From Flavobacterium sp. ENC (GTDB lineage: Bacteria > Bacteroidota > Bacteroidia > Flavobacteriales > Flavobacteriaceae), in NCBI RefSeq assembly GCF_020991415.1, contig NZ_JAJMOY010000001.1:868001-932000 (forward strand): DNA of 64,000 nucleotides. The letters run 5' to 3'. The position numbers and the translations under genes are program-made. Numbering within the stretch: position 1 is the stretch's first letter; every line of letters begins with the position of its first letter. The notes beneath the pieces are model-generated. The model was not told where the DNA came from. It searched no databases and was given only the letters and a program-made list of their open reading frames with translations. Below are positions 16,321-26,696 of this stretch, piece after piece.

Positions 16321-17055
16321 TTAATTCCTACCTCTTTCATTAGAATACAATTCATTTAACGGTTGGCTTTGCCAGAATTCCTTGGTGTCAACATTCATAA
16401 TGGTTAAAGGACCTTTGAAGGCTGCTCCCGTATCAACATTCCAGACACAGGCTTTTTGAACCGGAACCGTTTGACCAATTCGGGTTACTGGTGTGTGCCC
16501 AATATAAACCTCTTTATAAACGGTAAAACGTTTCGGATAGTACAGGTCGTCCGGTTTTAAATTCGGATCCAGAGCCAGTGCAGATTCCCAAAGCGTTCTG
16601 TCCCAGTAGAATAATTTCGAAAAGAATTCATAGGTTACGCCGCTTAGATTTGTAAATCCGGCATGAACAAATAAACGGTTCTGATCGTCCAGGTAAAAAT
16701 CCTGCAACGATTCCAAAAAAGCAATATGTTCTTTCTTTTTTTCTTCAGAAAGTTTGGAGTATCCTTCAACAGTAGCTTTTCCGCCATGTTTGTACCACAT
16801 TTCTTCATCAAAATCTTCATGCCTGTTTTCCAGCCAGTCCAGGGCCAGCTGATCATGATTTCCTCTGATGCAAATGCAGTTTTGTTTGCTTTTAAGGTCA
16901 ATTAAAAAATCGATTACCTGCGTTGAATGACTCCAGCCGTCTACGTAATCGCCTAAAAATATAAGAGTATCTTTTTCGGTGACATTCGCTTTTTCCAACA
17001 CTTGTTCAAGTGCGAGTAATCCTCCGTGTATGTCACCTATAACTAATGTTCGCAT
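16321..17055 (-). CDS. Metallophosphoesterase (serine/threonine phosphatase-like)
   Basis: A 244-residue cytosolic enzyme of the calcineurin-like phosphoesterase family. All metal-binding motifs are in order: GDIHG (7-11), GDYVDG (~35-40), GNHDQ (~65-69), then a histidine in FVHAGF and IGHTPV near residue ~185. The order and spacing fit the PrpA/PrpB or bis(5'-nucleosyl)-tetraphosphatase group; substrate cannot be separated by eye. It is transcribed away from the M4 protease gene, with a long shared upstream region. There is no close upstream gene on its strand. Confidence 0.85.
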   Translation of the reverse strand: MRTLVIGDIHGGLLALEQVLEKANVTEKDTLIFLGDYVDGWSHSTQVIDFLIDLKSKQNCICIRGNHDQLALDWLENRHEDFDEEMWYKHGGKATVEGYSKLSEEKKKEHIAFLESLQDFYLDDQNRLFVHAGFTNLSGVTYEFFSKLFYWDRTLWESALALDPNLKPDDLYYPKRFTVYKEVYIGHTPVTRIGQTVPVQKACVWNVDTGAAFKGPLTIMNVDTKEFWQSQPLNELYSNERGRN

Positions 17056-17533
17056 TTTGTATTATTTCGTGTAGGCAAAAATAAAGAAAATGATTTGTTT
17101 GTACCTATTAAGTTGAGAATCTTTATAAATGTCAGAAAAAATCCTTTTTTTAAGTTTGTCTTAAGTTTTAATTTACAAAAAAATATAGCGTTAGAGATAA
17201 TTCCGGCTTTTTTGCCTTCAAATTTCAGTTTCAAATAGCCTGATTTTTCTTTTCCTACAGCAAAAATGAGTTTAAAAAACACTTTTTTGATATAAAATAT
17301 TAGTTTTCAGGGTTCTGGTTATTTATTGTGTAAGGTATTGTCAAACCTGAGATTTCTTGTTATTTTTAACTGGTTTTACTCGTTTAAATGTTGTATTTTA
17401 TCGATAAAAGGTAAATTTATCCGTTTAATTAACAAAATTTATATATTTTTATCTCTCAAATAAAGTATTTACTTACATAATTTATTTGGTGATTTTTAAC
17501 CCCTTTTTAACTAACCAAAATTCAAAATTGCTT
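17056..17533. other. Divergent regulatory region, no gene
   Basis: A 478-base A+T-rich gap between the leftward phosphatase and the rightward M4 protease. No convincing gene or repeat is seen. ATTTATTTGG at ~17480 is one base off a TAnnTTTG -7 box for the protease. Confidence 0.5.
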
Positions 17534-20296
17534 ATGAAAAGTACATTACCCAGAATTGTAACAACAACCGTTGCTGCATTTGCATTTTCATTATCTGCAC
17601 TAGCTCAGGAGACAGATAAAAGAATAAGTCAGAAAAGTTTATCTGAAAACGGAGAACCGAGTTTAATTACTTTTAATGAAAAATCAACCTACAAAGGATC
17701 TGATTTCGATAAAGTATTTAAAGAACAACTGGCCCTGAAAGAGAACCAGTCTTTTTCGAAAATTAAAAGCGAATCGGATCGCGAGGGTTTTACACACGAA
17801 AAATTCCAGTTGTATGAACAAGGAATTAAAGTAGAATTTGCCAATTATACTTTGCATTCAAAAAATGGAAAACTACAGTCGATGAATGGCGAGTTTTACA
17901 AAATTGTAAATGCAAAAGTAAAACCGGCACTTTCTGCACAGGAAGCCTTCAGCAGGGCAGTAGCCCTAACAGGTGCTAAAACCTATCTTTGGGATTCGCC
18001 TCAGGATGCTGCCGCAATGGATTATGTAAAACCAAAAGGAGAATTGGTTTTTTTACCGGATATGGAAAACCAGGGAAAGGAACGAACTACTGATAAAGTT
18101 CGTTTAGCATATAAATTTGACATTTATGCTACTAATCCTTTAAGCCGTGGTGATTTGTATATCGATGCCGTAACGGGACAAGCCTTGTTTTACAATGCAA
18201 CGATTAAACACCTTGGCGAAAACGTTCATGGCAAATCAAAAGCTGCAGCGAATGAAAACAGTGTAAATGCAAAAATGGCGGTTGTGGCTGCTAATGCGGC
18301 AACACGTTACAGCGGAACGCAAACCATCCAGACTACACTAAGCGGATCGTCTTATATTTTATCGGATGGAACGCGCGGAAATGGAATCCAGACGTACAAC
18401 TCCGCGAGAACAGCAACTTATCCGACCACCAATTTTACCGATGCCGATAATAACTGGATCGAATACAATAACACCAATAAGGACAATGGAGCACTGGATG
18501 CACATTGGGGAGCCGAAATGACTTACGATTATTGGTCGGCCGTTCATGGCAGAAACAGTTATGATGATGCCGGAGCTAAAATTAAAAGTTATGTGCATTA
18601 CAACTTAGTAGCTGCAGGATATCCGAATAACAATAATGCCTTTTGGAACGGAAGTGTTATGACGTACGGTGACGGAACCGGAACAGGAGGATTTGATATC
18701 TTAACGGCAATGGACGTTGCAGGTCACGAGATTGGTCATGCCGTTTGTACGTATACTGCAAATTTGGCCTATCAAAAAGAATCGGGTGCAATGAACGAAG
18801 GTTTCTCTGATATTTGGGGAGCCTGTATCGAATACCGCGCTGCACCTACAAAATCAACCTGGCTGGTTGGTGAAGATATCGAAAGAAGATCAGGCCATCT
18901 GGCTTTGCGATCTATGAGTGATCCAAATTCTGAAGGTCAGCCGGACACTTACGGAGGGACTTATTGGGTAAATGTAAATTGTACGCCAACAAACAATAAT
19001 GACCAATGTGGTGTGCATACCAATTCAGGAGTACTGAATCACTGGTTTTATATTCTTTCAGTAGGTAAATCAGGAACAAATGATATTGGAAATGCGTATA
19101 ACGTTACGGGAATTACAATTGATAAAGCAGCCAAAATTGCGTATCGTTTAGAAAGCAACTATTTGTCTGCTAACTCTACTTATGCTACTGCGAGAACTTA
19201 CGGAATCCAGTCTGCTATTGATTTATACGGAGCAGGTTCAGCTGAGGTTATTGCTACAACAAATGCATTTTACGCAGTTGGTATAGGAGCAGCCTATTCA
19301 GGAGGGTCAGGAGATACCACTGCACCATCGGCACCTTCTTCTTTAGCAGCTTCGGGAACAACAGGAACAACGACCAATTTAACCTGGACTGCTTCTACAG
19401 ATAATGTTGCCGTTACAGGATATGATGTTTATCAGGGCACTACATTAAAAGCTACTGTTACCACAACAAGTTACACCTTAACAGGACTTACAGCTTCAAC
19501 AGCTTATACATTTTCTGTGAAAGCGAAAGATGCGGCAGGAAATGTTTCTGCAGCCAGTAATACCGTAAATGTTACAACACTTGCCGGTTCAGTGACCTAT
19601 TGTACCTCAAAAGGAAACAGCGCTTCTGATGAGCGAATTGGTAAAGTAGTATTTGGTACGATTAACAATACTTCTACGGGAACAACAGGTTATGAGAATC
19701 TGACAGCAATTTCTACAAATGCCGGCAGAGGAACTGCTTATACCATTACCATCACACCATCATGGACTTCTTCTGTATACAGTGAAGGCTATGCAGTATT
19801 TATTGATTATAACCAGGATGGGGATTTCTCTGACAGCGGCGAAACAGTATGGACAAAAAGTGCTTCCACTACGACTCCGGTTTCAGGATCGATCACAATT
19901 CCCGCAACAGCAACACTTGGAACTACAAGGCTGAGAGTTTCGATGAAATACAATGGTATTCCAACAGCCTGTGAGAGTTTTTCTTATGGACAGGTAGAAG
20001 ATTATTCCATAAACATTACGGCTTCCGGAATTGTAGAAGTAAATGAAATTGCTATAACGGATAAATTAAATTCGGATATTACCCTGTATCCAAATCCTGT
20101 AGAAAATGAATTGAATATTTCAGGATCAGATAAAACGGGATCGGATTTTACAATTACAAATGCTTTAGGGCAGCGCGTGAGTTCAGGTCATTTATCTGAA
20201 AACCCAATTGACGTAAGCAAATTAAATACCGGAATCTATTTTATTGAATTCAATGGGTCTCAAAAAAGAGTTACCAGGAAGTTTATCAAAAAATAA
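17534..20296 (+). CDS. Secreted M4 (thermolysin-like) metalloprotease, T9SS cargo
   Basis: A 920-residue extracellular protease. ATG 17534 gives a clean signal peptide (MKSTLPRIV... SALAQ, ~25 residues); the upstream GTG at 17486 does not. Order: FTP/PepSY propeptide (~35-225), M4 catalytic domain with zinc motif H398-E-I-G-H402 and the third ligand in [11 protein letters not shown] (~E422), fibronectin type III domain (~600-690), GEVED domain (~700-830, signature GQVEDYSI) and a T9SS C-terminal sorting domain (~845-920, [11 protein letters not shown] and the basic end RKFIKK). The propeptide is expected to be cut off and the C-terminal domain to direct export through T9SS. It digests external protein. 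Own promoter region and terminator. Confidence 0.92.
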   Translation: MKSTLPRIVTTTVAAFAFSLSALAQETDKRISQKSLSENGEPSLITFNEKSTYKGSDFDKVFKEQLALKENQSFSKIKSESDREGFTHEKFQLYEQGIKVEFANYTLHSKNGKLQSMNGEFYKIVNAKVKPALSAQEAFSRAVALTGAKTYLWDSPQDAAAMDYVKPKGELVFLPDMENQGKERTTDKVRLAYKFDIYATNPLSRGDLYIDAVTGQALFYNATIKHLGENVHGKSKAAANENSVNAKMAVVAANAATRYSGTQTIQTTLSGSSYILSDGTRGNGIQTYNSARTATYPTTNFTDADNNWIEYNNTNKDNGALDAHWGAEMTYDYWSAVHGRNSYDDAGAKIKSYVHYNLVAAGYPNNNNAFWNGSVMTYGDGTGTGGFDILTAMDVAGHEIGHAVCTYTANLAYQKESGAMNEGFSDIWGACIEYRAAPTKSTWLVGEDIERRSGHLALRSMSDPNSEGQPDTYGGTYWVNVNCTPTNNNDQCGVHTNSGVLNHWFYILSVGKSGTNDIGNAYNVTGITIDKAAKIAYRLESNYLSANSTYATARTYGIQSAIDLYGAGSAEVIATTNAFYAVGIGAAYSGGSGDTTAPSAPSSLAASGTTGTTTNLTWTASTDNVAVTGYDVYQGTTLKATVTTTSYTLTGLTASTAYTFSVKAKDAAGNVSAASNTVNVTTLAGSVTYCTSKGNSASDERIGKVVFGTINNTSTGTTGYENLTAISTNAGRGTAYTITITPSWTSSVYSEGYAVFIDYNQDGDFSDSGETVWTKSASTTTPVSGSITIPATATLGTTRLRVSMKYNGIPTACESFSYGQVEDYSINITASGIVEVNEIAITDKLNSDITLYPNPVENELNISGSDKTGSDFTITNALGQRVSSGHLSENPIDVSKLNTGIYFIEFNGSQKRVTRKFIKK

Positions 20297-20318
20297 ATTC
20301 TGTTTTTAAAATACTAAA

Positions 20319-20344
20319 GGCCTCGCAATTGCGGGGTTTTTTTT
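20319..20344 (+). terminator. Rho-independent terminator after the M4 protease
   Basis: CCTCGC pairs with GCGGGG (two wobbles) over an AATT loop, and eight T residues follow. It is 23 bases after the stop codon. Confidence 0.8.
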
Positions 20345-20381
20345 GTGCCTGAATTTTAGTAAAACTGCTTAAATTTGTACT

Positions 20382-21464
20382 ATGTCTGAACCCCCTGTAT
20401 ATCGAAAAATTATCCATATAGATATGGATGCTTTTTATGCTTCGGTAGAGCAAATGGATAATCCTGCTTTGCGCGGGAAGCCTATTGCAGTAGGCGGATC
20501 AGAGAATAGAGGAGTCGTTGCGGCAGCAAGTTATGAGGCCCGAAAGTTTGGTGTTCGCAGTGCCATAAGCGGGGTTCTGGCCAAAAGATATTGTCCCGAA
20601 ATTATTTTTGTCAGGCCACGCTTTGACCGATACAAGGAGATTTCGGGTAAAATTCATGAAATTTTTCATGACTATACCGATTTGGTAGAGCCGCTTTCGC
20701 TGGACGAGGCCTATCTGGATGTCACCCAAAATAAAAAAGGAAACCCAAGCGCGAGTTTACTGGCTCAGGAAATCAGATTAAGAATTCTGAATGAAGTGGG
20801 ACTTACGGCTTCGGCGGGGATTTCGGTCAATAAATTTGTAGCAAAAATTGCCAGTGATATCAACAAACCAAACGGACAGAAAACCGTAAACCCTGATGAG
20901 ATCTCAGCCTTTCTGGAAGAATTACCGATTCGGAAGTTTTACGGAGTTGGCAAAGTAACGACAGAAAAAATGTACCAATTGGGTATTTTTACAGGAAATG
21001 ACCTGAAAAGTAAATCGCAGGATTTTTTAGAAAAACATTTCGGAAAATCGGGAACTTTTTATTATAAAGTGGTTCGCGGCATTCACAACAGCGAAGTAAA
21101 ACCGTACCGTGTCACCAAGTCGGTGGCAGCCGAGCATACTTTTGATGTCAATTTATCATCGGAAATTTTTATGTTAGAGCAGCTCGAACGGATCGCTGTC
21201 TCCCTGGAAAAACGCCTAAAGAAACATAAGATTTCCGGAAAAACGGTGACGCTTAAAATCAAATACAGCGATTTTACACAACAAACACGCAGTAAAACGC
21301 TGCCTTATTTTATTGCTGATAAAAGCCTGATTATGGAAATAGTTGAGGAACTTTTATATCAGGAACGAATGAAAGATTCCGTACGTTTGCTGGGAATTTC
21401 AATGAATAACCTGAACACGGAAGAAAAAAAGGCTGTGGTTGTTCAGTTAAAATTTGAATTTTAA
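20382..21464 (+). CDS. dinB: DNA polymerase IV
   Basis: A 360-residue Y-family translesion polymerase. Catalytic motifs are IHIDMDAFYASVEQ (acidic residues D14, D16) and SLDEAYLDVT (~107-116), followed by the ASAGISVNKFVAKIASD segment. The helix-hairpin-helix region and little-finger domain follow. The C-terminus ends QLKFEF, similar to a beta-clamp binding peptide. It copies past lesions at the cost of accuracy and is often induced by DNA damage; no LexA box was identified here. Length matches E. coli Pol IV (351). The PAS gene follows 70 bases later. Confidence 0.92.
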   Translation: MSEPPVYRKIIHIDMDAFYASVEQMDNPALRGKPIAVGGSENRGVVAAASYEARKFGVRSAISGVLAKRYCPEIIFVRPRFDRYKEISGKIHEIFHDYTDLVEPLSLDEAYLDVTQNKKGNPSASLLAQEIRLRILNEVGLTASAGISVNKFVAKIASDINKPNGQKTVNPDEISAFLEELPIRKFYGVGKVTTEKMYQLGIFTGNDLKSKSQDFLEKHFGKSGTFYYKVVRGIHNSEVKPYRVTKSVAAEHTFDVNLSSEIFMLEQLERIAVSLEKRLKKHKISGKTVTLKIKYSDFTQQTRSKTLPYFIADKSLIMEIVEELLYQERMKDSVRLLGISMNNLNTEEKKAVVVQLKFEF

Positions 21465-21534
21465 TAATTTCAATGACCGTTAAATATTTTAATTTTATGT
21501 TTTATGATGAATTTTCTTTCTACCTTTAAAAAAC

Positions 21535-22062
21535 ATGCAGTTTGCTATTAAATTAATGAAGATGAAAAAAGCCAAGTTAGAGGAGATTTCCAATCATAAT
21601 TCAGTTCCCATTTTAGCGTGGGATTTTCACTATGAATACCTGAATGAATTGAAAGTTGATTTTGCCGATTTAAAAAAGGTAAAAGAGATTTCGGCTCATT
21701 TTGCATGGGATGAAGAGCACCTCAACATAAGTGAACGCATCAGGCAAGAAGTGGTCCTGATTACAGATGTGGACATGAAAATTGTTTTCGCGTCAAGCGG
21801 AATATCAACTATGACGGGATATGTTGAAAGTGAGGTACTGGGAAGAACACCAAAGATGTTTCAGGGTAAAGAGACTTCTAAAGCGGATTTAAGGGAAATA
21901 AGAAAAGCAATTGAATTGCAAATTCCATTTGAGAAAACGATTAAAAATTACAAGAAAAACGGAAAAATTTATACCTGCAGAATTTCTGCTTCCCCGGTCT
22001 TCAACTTAAAAGGAAAATTATCGCACTATATAGCTTTTGAGAAGGAAGATTTAAGCGCGTGA
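21535..22062 (+). CDS. PAS-domain protein, LOV-like but lacking the photoactive cysteine
   Basis: A 175-residue single-domain protein. Residues ~70-172 form a PAS fold with MTGYVESEVLGRTPKMFQG and then INxK-like NYKKNGKIYTCRISASPV. The segment GRTPKMFQG aligns with the flavin-binding GxNCRFLQ motif of LOV domains, but the N-C pair is T-P, so no cysteinyl-flavin adduct can form. No output domain is fused, so it may act through partner proteins. The N-terminal ~65 residues contain an AWDFHYEYLNELKVD segment of unknown role. It has a near-consensus -7 box (TACCTTTA) just before the ATG and a terminator downstream. Confidence 0.78.
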   Translation: MQFAIKLMKMKKAKLEEISNHNSVPILAWDFHYEYLNELKVDFADLKKVKEISAHFAWDEEHLNISERIRQEVVLITDVDMKIVFASSGISTMTGYVESEVLGRTPKMFQGKETSKADLREIRKAIELQIPFEKTIKNYKKNGKIYTCRISASPVFNLKGKLSHYIAFEKEDLSA

Positions 22063-22132
22063 TAAAAGTTATGAGTTGTGAGTTATGAGTCATACGTGAA
22101 GAAAAACAATACTTTTCAAAGATTAAACCAAT

Positions 22133-22157
22133 AAAACCGCCCAAAAAGGCGGTTTTT
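22133..22157. terminator. Terminator between the PAS gene and fumarase
   Basis: AAAACCGCC pairs with GGCGGTTTT over a CAAAAA loop and is followed by more T residues. Placed between convergent genes, it can serve both. Confidence 0.8.
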
Positions 22158-22216
22158 TACTTTTATAAAACTTTGCGAACGCTGCGAAAACCTTGCGATC
22201 CTCGCGGTTAAGTTCC

Positions 22217-23821
22217 TTATAAATTCTCAAAGAAATCATTCCCCTTATCATCCGTAATGATAAAAGCAGGAAAATCTTTTACGGTGATTTTACGAACAGC
22301 TTCCATTCCTAATTCTTCAAAATCAACCACTTCTACTTTCAGGATGTTATCCTGCGCCAAAATAGCCGCGGGGCCTCCGATAGAACCCAGATAGAATCCA
22401 CCATAGGTATTGCAGGCTGTAGTAACCTGTTTGGATCGGTTTCCTTTCGCCAGCATAATCATACTTCCGCCATGTTTTTGAAATTCATCTACATACACGT
22501 CCATACGGCCCGCTGTAGTTGGTCCAAAACTTCCTGACGCCATTCCTTCCGGGGTTTTGGCAGGACCTGCGTAGTAAACCGGGTGATTTTTGAAATACTC
22601 GGGCATTGGCTGACCGGATTCTAATAATTCCATGATTTTGGCATGCGCGATATCACGGGCCACAATTACGGTTCCGTTTAGTTTTAAACGGGTTTTGATT
22701 GGATATTGTGTTAGTTTGGCTAAAATATCTGCCATTGGCATATTCAGGTCAATTTCAACCGGAGCTTCTAAATGCGGCGCTGTTTCCGGTAAGAACTGTT
22801 TCGGATTTACCTCCAACTGCTCCACGAAGATGCCGTCTTTTGTGATTTTTCCTTTGATGTTTCTGTCGGCAGAGCAGGAAACTCCTAATCCAACCGGGCA
22901 GGAAGCTGCGTGACGCGGAAGACGAATGACGCGGACGTCATGCGTAAAGTATTTTCCTCCAAACTGAGCCCCGATAGCACTTTCCTGACAAATTTTCTGT
23001 ACACGCTCTTCCCATTCTAAATCACGAAAAGCCTGACCGGCCATGTTTCCTGAAGTAGGCAAATGATCGTAGTACCCTGCAGAGGCCTTTTTAACGGCTC
23101 CTAAATTGGCTTCTGCCGAAGTTCCGCCAATTACCAAAGCCAAATGGTACGGAGGACAGGCCGAAGTACCTAAGTCTTTTATTTTTTCACGGATGAACTC
23201 ATCCATTGCTTTATCGTTTAAAAGCGATTTTGTCTTTTGGTATAAAAAGGTTTTGTTGGCAGATCCGCCGCCTTTCGCCATAAACAGGAACTCATACGAA
23301 GTTCCTTTTTTAGCATAGATGTCAATTTGCGCCGGAAGATTCGAACCGGAATTCTTTTCTTCAAACATTGAAATCGGAACAATCTGGGAATAGCGTAAAT
23401 TACGTTTCTGATACGTATTGAAAATTCCTTTGCTTAACCATTCCGCATCGTCGACACCGGTAAAGATGCTTTCTCCTTTTTTGGCCATTACGATGGCAGT
23501 TCCGGTATCCTGGCAGCTTGGCAGCTGGCCTTCGGCGGCAACAGAAGCATTTTGCAGTAAATTGTAAGCCACAAAACGATCGTTATCGGTAGCTTCCGGA
23601 TCATCCAAAATGTTACGGAGTTTTTGCAGATGCGTTGTTCTTAACATGAAGGAAACATCTGTTAAAGCTTCTTCGGCCAATAACTCCAGACCTTTTGGAT
23701 CCACCGTCAGGATTTCGCGTTCTCCAAATTGTTCTACTTTTACAAAATCAGAAGTGATTTTGCGGTATTGGGTGTCATCCTTTAAAATTGGATAAGGATC
23801 CTGGTATATAAAATCAATCAT
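22217..23821 (-). CDS. fum: Class I fumarate hydratase
   Basis: A 534-residue [4Fe-4S] fumarase (FumA/FumB type) that interconverts fumarate and malate in the TCA cycle. Cluster-ligand cysteines are in [23 protein letters not shown] and [12 protein letters not shown]. Both the large N-terminal and the C-terminal beta domain ([25 protein letters not shown]) are present in one chain. ATG 23821 ([11 protein letters not shown]) is preferred to the TTG at 23839. A matching -7 box lies 16 bases upstream. Class I enzymes are oxygen-sensitive; whether a class II FumC also exists is not visible here. Confidence 0.92.
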   Translation of the reverse strand: MIDFIYQDPYPILKDDTQYRKITSDFVKVEQFGEREILTVDPKGLELLAEEALTDVSFMLRTTHLQKLRNILDDPEATDNDRFVAYNLLQNASVAAEGQLPSCQDTGTAIVMAKKGESIFTGVDDAEWLSKGIFNTYQKRNLRYSQIVPISMFEEKNSGSNLPAQIDIYAKKGTSYEFLFMAKGGGSANKTFLYQKTKSLLNDKAMDEFIREKIKDLGTSACPPYHLALVIGGTSAEANLGAVKKASAGYYDHLPTSGNMAGQAFRDLEWEERVQKICQESAIGAQFGGKYFTHDVRVIRLPRHAASCPVGLGVSCSADRNIKGKITKDGIFVEQLEVNPKQFLPETAPHLEAPVEIDLNMPMADILAKLTQYPIKTRLKLNGTVIVARDIAHAKIMELLESGQPMPEYFKNHPVYYAGPAKTPEGMASGSFGPTTAGRMDVYVDEFQKHGGSMIMLAKGNRSKQVTTACNTYGGFYLGSIGGPAAILAQDNILKVEVVDFEELGMEAVRKITVKDFPAFIITDDKGNDFFENL

Positions 23822-23836
23822 TGCTTTGTTTTTGTG

Positions 23837-23844
23837 CAAATTTA
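23837..23844 (-). promoter_or_regulatory. Putative -7 box of the fumarase gene
   Basis: On the minus strand it reads TAAATTTG, a full match to TAnnTTTG. No TTG was found at the expected -33 distance, and the start codon is close, so the leader would be short. Confidence 0.35.
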
Positions 23845-23887
23845 AAAATTATTTATCTTAGAAAGGATTTGAATAAGACCTCTCTGT

Positions 23888-24622
23888 TTATTGTTTTATT
23901 TCGTGGAATGCATTAAAAGACATTTTTTTCTCGAAGTACGTCTGATCTGCCGGAGATAACAATTGCTTTGTCCAGTGCTGGTTTTTAAATCTGAAAACAA
24001 TAGAATCCGAGTGTTTGGCGGTTCCCATGTCCTCATTGTCGTCGTCCGGTTCAAATGCAACTCTTTTGCAATAGAAAGATTCTGTCTCCGGTTTGTTCTT
24101 TGGAGCAGTAAATTCAACCCAGCTTCCCCAGCCACTGTCTGACATCGTGTCCCATTCATACACCAGCTGTAAGTCTTTGTCTTTTAGATAATATAAGTAA
24201 TTATTTTGCGTATAACCACAGGCAGGATACCCAAAACTAAGCTGAATAAAAGAAGAATTTTTGGCTGCAGTTGAAGATAACCCGTATGAAGCGCCCCATT
24301 CTGATCCTTTTTGATAGCCTTCAATGCTAACTTTAGAGGAGGCTGTTTTGGCTTTATCCTGATAAAAATCAAGTTGATAATGCTGGGTTACAATACTATC
24401 CTTATCAGCTTTTTGATCCAAAAGATGTGCAAGAATGTAATTATTTTTTGAAGTTTCGCCTCCTTCAGAAATTGAGATAGTGTCTGTTTTTAAGAATTTC
24501 TCTTCTTTAGGCAGCATAACTTCCGTTTTATTTTCCGGAGCAACAACAGCTGTTTCAGTTACAGCTTTTTCTTTCTGGCAACCTGCCAGTAAAGCTAAAA
24601 CAATTAGATATTTAACTTTCAT
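23888..24622 (-). CDS. Hypothetical lipoprotein
   Basis: A 244-residue protein with a short type II signal peptide (lipobox LAG-C15). The mature part is acidic and beta-rich, with aromatic strands such as YTQNNYLYYL and ELVYEWDTMSDSGWGSW-like segments. No domain recognised. It starts two bases after the stop of the FKBP-type isomerase gene, so the two are almost certainly co-transcribed. It could be a client or partner of that isomerase at the cell envelope; this is inference from adjacency only. Confidence 0.7.
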   Translation of the reverse strand: MKVKYLIVLALLAGCQKEKAVTETAVVAPENKTEVMLPKEEKFLKTDTISISEGGETSKNNYILAHLLDQKADKDSIVTQHYQLDFYQDKAKTASSKVSIEGYQKGSEWGASYGLSSTAAKNSSFIQLSFGYPACGYTQNNYLYYLKDKDLQLVYEWDTMSDSGWGSWVEFTAPKNKPETESFYCKRVAFEPDDDNEDMGTAKHSDSIVFRFKNQHWTKQLLSPADQTYFEKKMSFNAFHEIKQ

Positions 24623-24624
24623 GA

Positions 24625-25095
24625 CTAATTAACAGCAATCAGCTTAATGTCAAAAACAAGTACAGAACCACCCGGGATGCCTCTGTAATCAAAGCTGCCG
24701 TATCCTAAACGGGCCGGCACGATAAGAACTCCGCTTCCGCCTTCTTTAAATAAAGGAATTCCTTCCGTCCATCCTTGTATTACTTGTTGCAGGCCAAATG
24801 TAGTACCCGCATCAGGACTCTGGTCAAAACCTTTTTTGGTTGTATAATAGCCTTTGTACGCTACTGTCACACTTGAAGTTGCTGTTGGTTGTTTGCCTGT
24901 TCCGGGCTCCATAATGATATAATACAAACCGGTAGCTGTTTTTTGGGCAGTCAGATTATTGTCGGCCAGATACTTTAAAATTTCGGCTTCATTTTTTTCG
25001 GTGTAATCAACCGGAACAAGGTTATCATTGTCAATTTCGTGACTAACACAAGAAACGAAGAGGGTAAGGATTAGAGCAAATAAAGAATATTTCAT
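24625..25095 (-). CDS. FKBP-type peptidyl-prolyl isomerase lipoprotein
   Basis: A 156-residue lipoprotein (lipobox FVS-C16) with a C-terminal FKBP domain (~50-155). Landmarks are SVTVAYKGYYT, FGLQQVIQGWTEGIPLFKEG and the closing LVFDIKLIAVN. FKBPs catalyse cis-trans isomerisation at proline and assist folding; the lipid anchor places it at the periplasmic face of a membrane. Flavobacterial GldI has the same architecture, but it could equally be one of several paralogues, so no symbol is given. It lies 51 bases after the SpmA/B-like gene and two bases before the next lipoprotein. Confidence 0.85.
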   Translation of the reverse strand: MKYSLFALILTLFVSCVSHEIDNDNLVPVDYTEKNEAEILKYLADNNLTAQKTATGLYYIIMEPGTGKQPTATSSVTVAYKGYYTTKKGFDQSPDAGTTFGLQQVIQGWTEGIPLFKEGGSGVLIVPARLGYGSFDYRGIPGGSVLVFDIKLIAVN

Positions 25096-25146
25096 TTTGG
25101 GTTATATTGTTTTTAAAAGGTTTGAATTAGATCAGCACATGATATT

Positions 25147-26586
25147 TTAAAAAAACCAGCTGGCGACAAAAATGGCAGTAATCACACAAATTACATCTAC
25201 CAGAAGCATGGTGCCCAGCGCGTAACGGGTATTTTTGATATTTACAGAACCAAAGTAAACGGCGATCACATAGAAAGTACTTTCGGCGCTACATTGAAAA
25301 ATACTGCTCAATCTTCCCGTTAGGGAATCGGCTCCAAATGTATTCATAGAATCAATCAGAAAACCTCTGGATCCTGCAGAACTAAAAGGGCGAAGCATGG
25401 CTACCGGCAAGGCATCCGTAATTTGTTTGTTGACACCCATATTCGAGAATACAAAAGCAATTCCATCACTGATAATTTCAAATAGACCGCTGTTTCTGAA
25501 TAGTGAAATAGCCACCAGCATTCCCAAAACATAAGGGAAAATAGTAACTCCGGTTTTCACTCCGTTATTGGCACCTACCACAAAGGCATCAAATACAGTG
25601 GTGCCGGCCTCAGTAAATTTCTTTTCATGACGCCATGAAAAGAGTAATGTAAAAGCAATGATCGCGAATAAGATCAAACCGGAAAGATTAGAAGTAAAAT
25701 AGTTTTTCCCAATTAAATCCAAATGATTCACGTACATCAGTAATCCAACAATAGCAGCGATTAATACCATTAAGGCAATAACCAGGGAAGCACTTTTGAA
25801 ATTGATTTTCTGTCTGATCCCCACAATTAAGAAGGCGGCAATGGTACCGATAAACGAAGTAATAATACACGGCAGCATTACATCTGCCGGATTGCTTGCA
25901 TTGGCGGCAGCACGATAACCGATAATTGACGTGGCGATTAAGGTAAGACCTGATGCATGTAAACACATAAACATAATCTGCGCATCACTGGCCCTGTCTT
26001 TGTCGGGGTTGATTTCCTGTAGGCTTTCCATGGCCTTTAATCCAAATGGAGTGGCGGCAGAATCCAGTCCTAAGAAATTAGCAGCAAAGTTTAGGGTCAT
26101 ATAGGAGATAGACGGGTGGTTTTTAGGAATACTCGGGAATACTTTTACGAACACCGGACTCAATGCTTGGGCCAGTTTTCCGGAAGCGCCCGAAATGATT
26201 AAAAGTTCCATTAACCCGCAGAAAAAAGCCAGATAGGCAATAAGCGGCAGAATTAAATCGACCAAAGTACTTTTACACGTGGGCAATAAACCATCCGATT
26301 TTTGAACACCGCTGTAAATTTTTACGGTTTTGTTTTTATAAACGTAAGTCGTGTCGGCATTTAGCGTATCACGGTTGATAATGATTGTTTGATCCGGCGC
26401 TTTTTTAATGCTGTCTTTGATAAAAGCCGGAAGCTGTTCAGCGTATTTTTCTGAAACCAGAATAGGATCGTCTTTTTTACCATTCAGAACATAATCAATA
26501 GTATATGTATTGGCGGTAAACAAACTGATTACAATAAAGGCGATCGACGAAATAAATATAGCTAACCAAAATCTACTTAATACCAT
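25147..26586 (-). CDS. Nucleoside-recognition (Gate) domain membrane protein, SpmA/SpmB-like
   Basis: A 479-residue integral membrane protein with about 9-10 hydrophobic helices. It joins two Gate-domain halves: residues ~110-235 (LPLIAYLAFFCGLMELL, GLDSAATPFGLKAMESLQ) resemble SpmA, and ~325-460 (FDAFVVGANNGVKTGVTIFPY, AESTFYVIAVYFG) resemble SpmB. Between residues ~30 and ~100 there is an extracytoplasmic insertion. The Spm name comes from Bacillus spore maturation, which does not apply here; the likely role is transport of a small solute, possibly nucleoside-like. It heads a three-gene minus-strand group with the FKBP and lipoprotein genes. Confidence 0.8.
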   Translation of the reverse strand: MVLSRFWLAIFISSIAFIVISLFTANTYTIDYVLNGKKDDPILVSEKYAEQLPAFIKDSIKKAPDQTIIINRDTLNADTTYVYKNKTVKIYSGVQKSDGLLPTCKSTLVDLILPLIAYLAFFCGLMELLIISGASGKLAQALSPVFVKVFPSIPKNHPSISYMTLNFAANFLGLDSAATPFGLKAMESLQEINPDKDRASDAQIMFMCLHASGLTLIATSIIGYRAAANASNPADVMLPCIITSFIGTIAAFLIVGIRQKINFKSASLVIALMVLIAAIVGLLMYVNHLDLIGKNYFTSNLSGLILFAIIAFTLLFSWRHEKKFTEAGTTVFDAFVVGANNGVKTGVTIFPYVLGMLVAISLFRNSGLFEIISDGIAFVFSNMGVNKQITDALPVAMLRPFSSAGSRGFLIDSMNTFGADSLTGRLSSIFQCSAESTFYVIAVYFGSVNIKNTRYALGTMLLVDVICVITAIFVASWFF

Positions 26587-26696
26587 AATTATATTTTTTT
26601 GTAAATGTAATTATTTAGCCATAATATGCACAAAGATTTTAGTGCTGAAACACGAAGTATTTGACAGAAACACCAATCTTTTAATGAAAATTTGAT

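Noticed and set aside
17043..17282. 79-codon minus-strand frame upstream of the phosphatase
   Set aside because: It overlaps the phosphatase start, has Lys/Phe-rich composition typical of A+T-rich noncoding DNA and no recognisable domain.
25147..26586. Sporulation gene
   Set aside because: SpmA/SpmB-like membrane domains are widespread in non-sporulating bacteria; nothing else in the window suggests spores.
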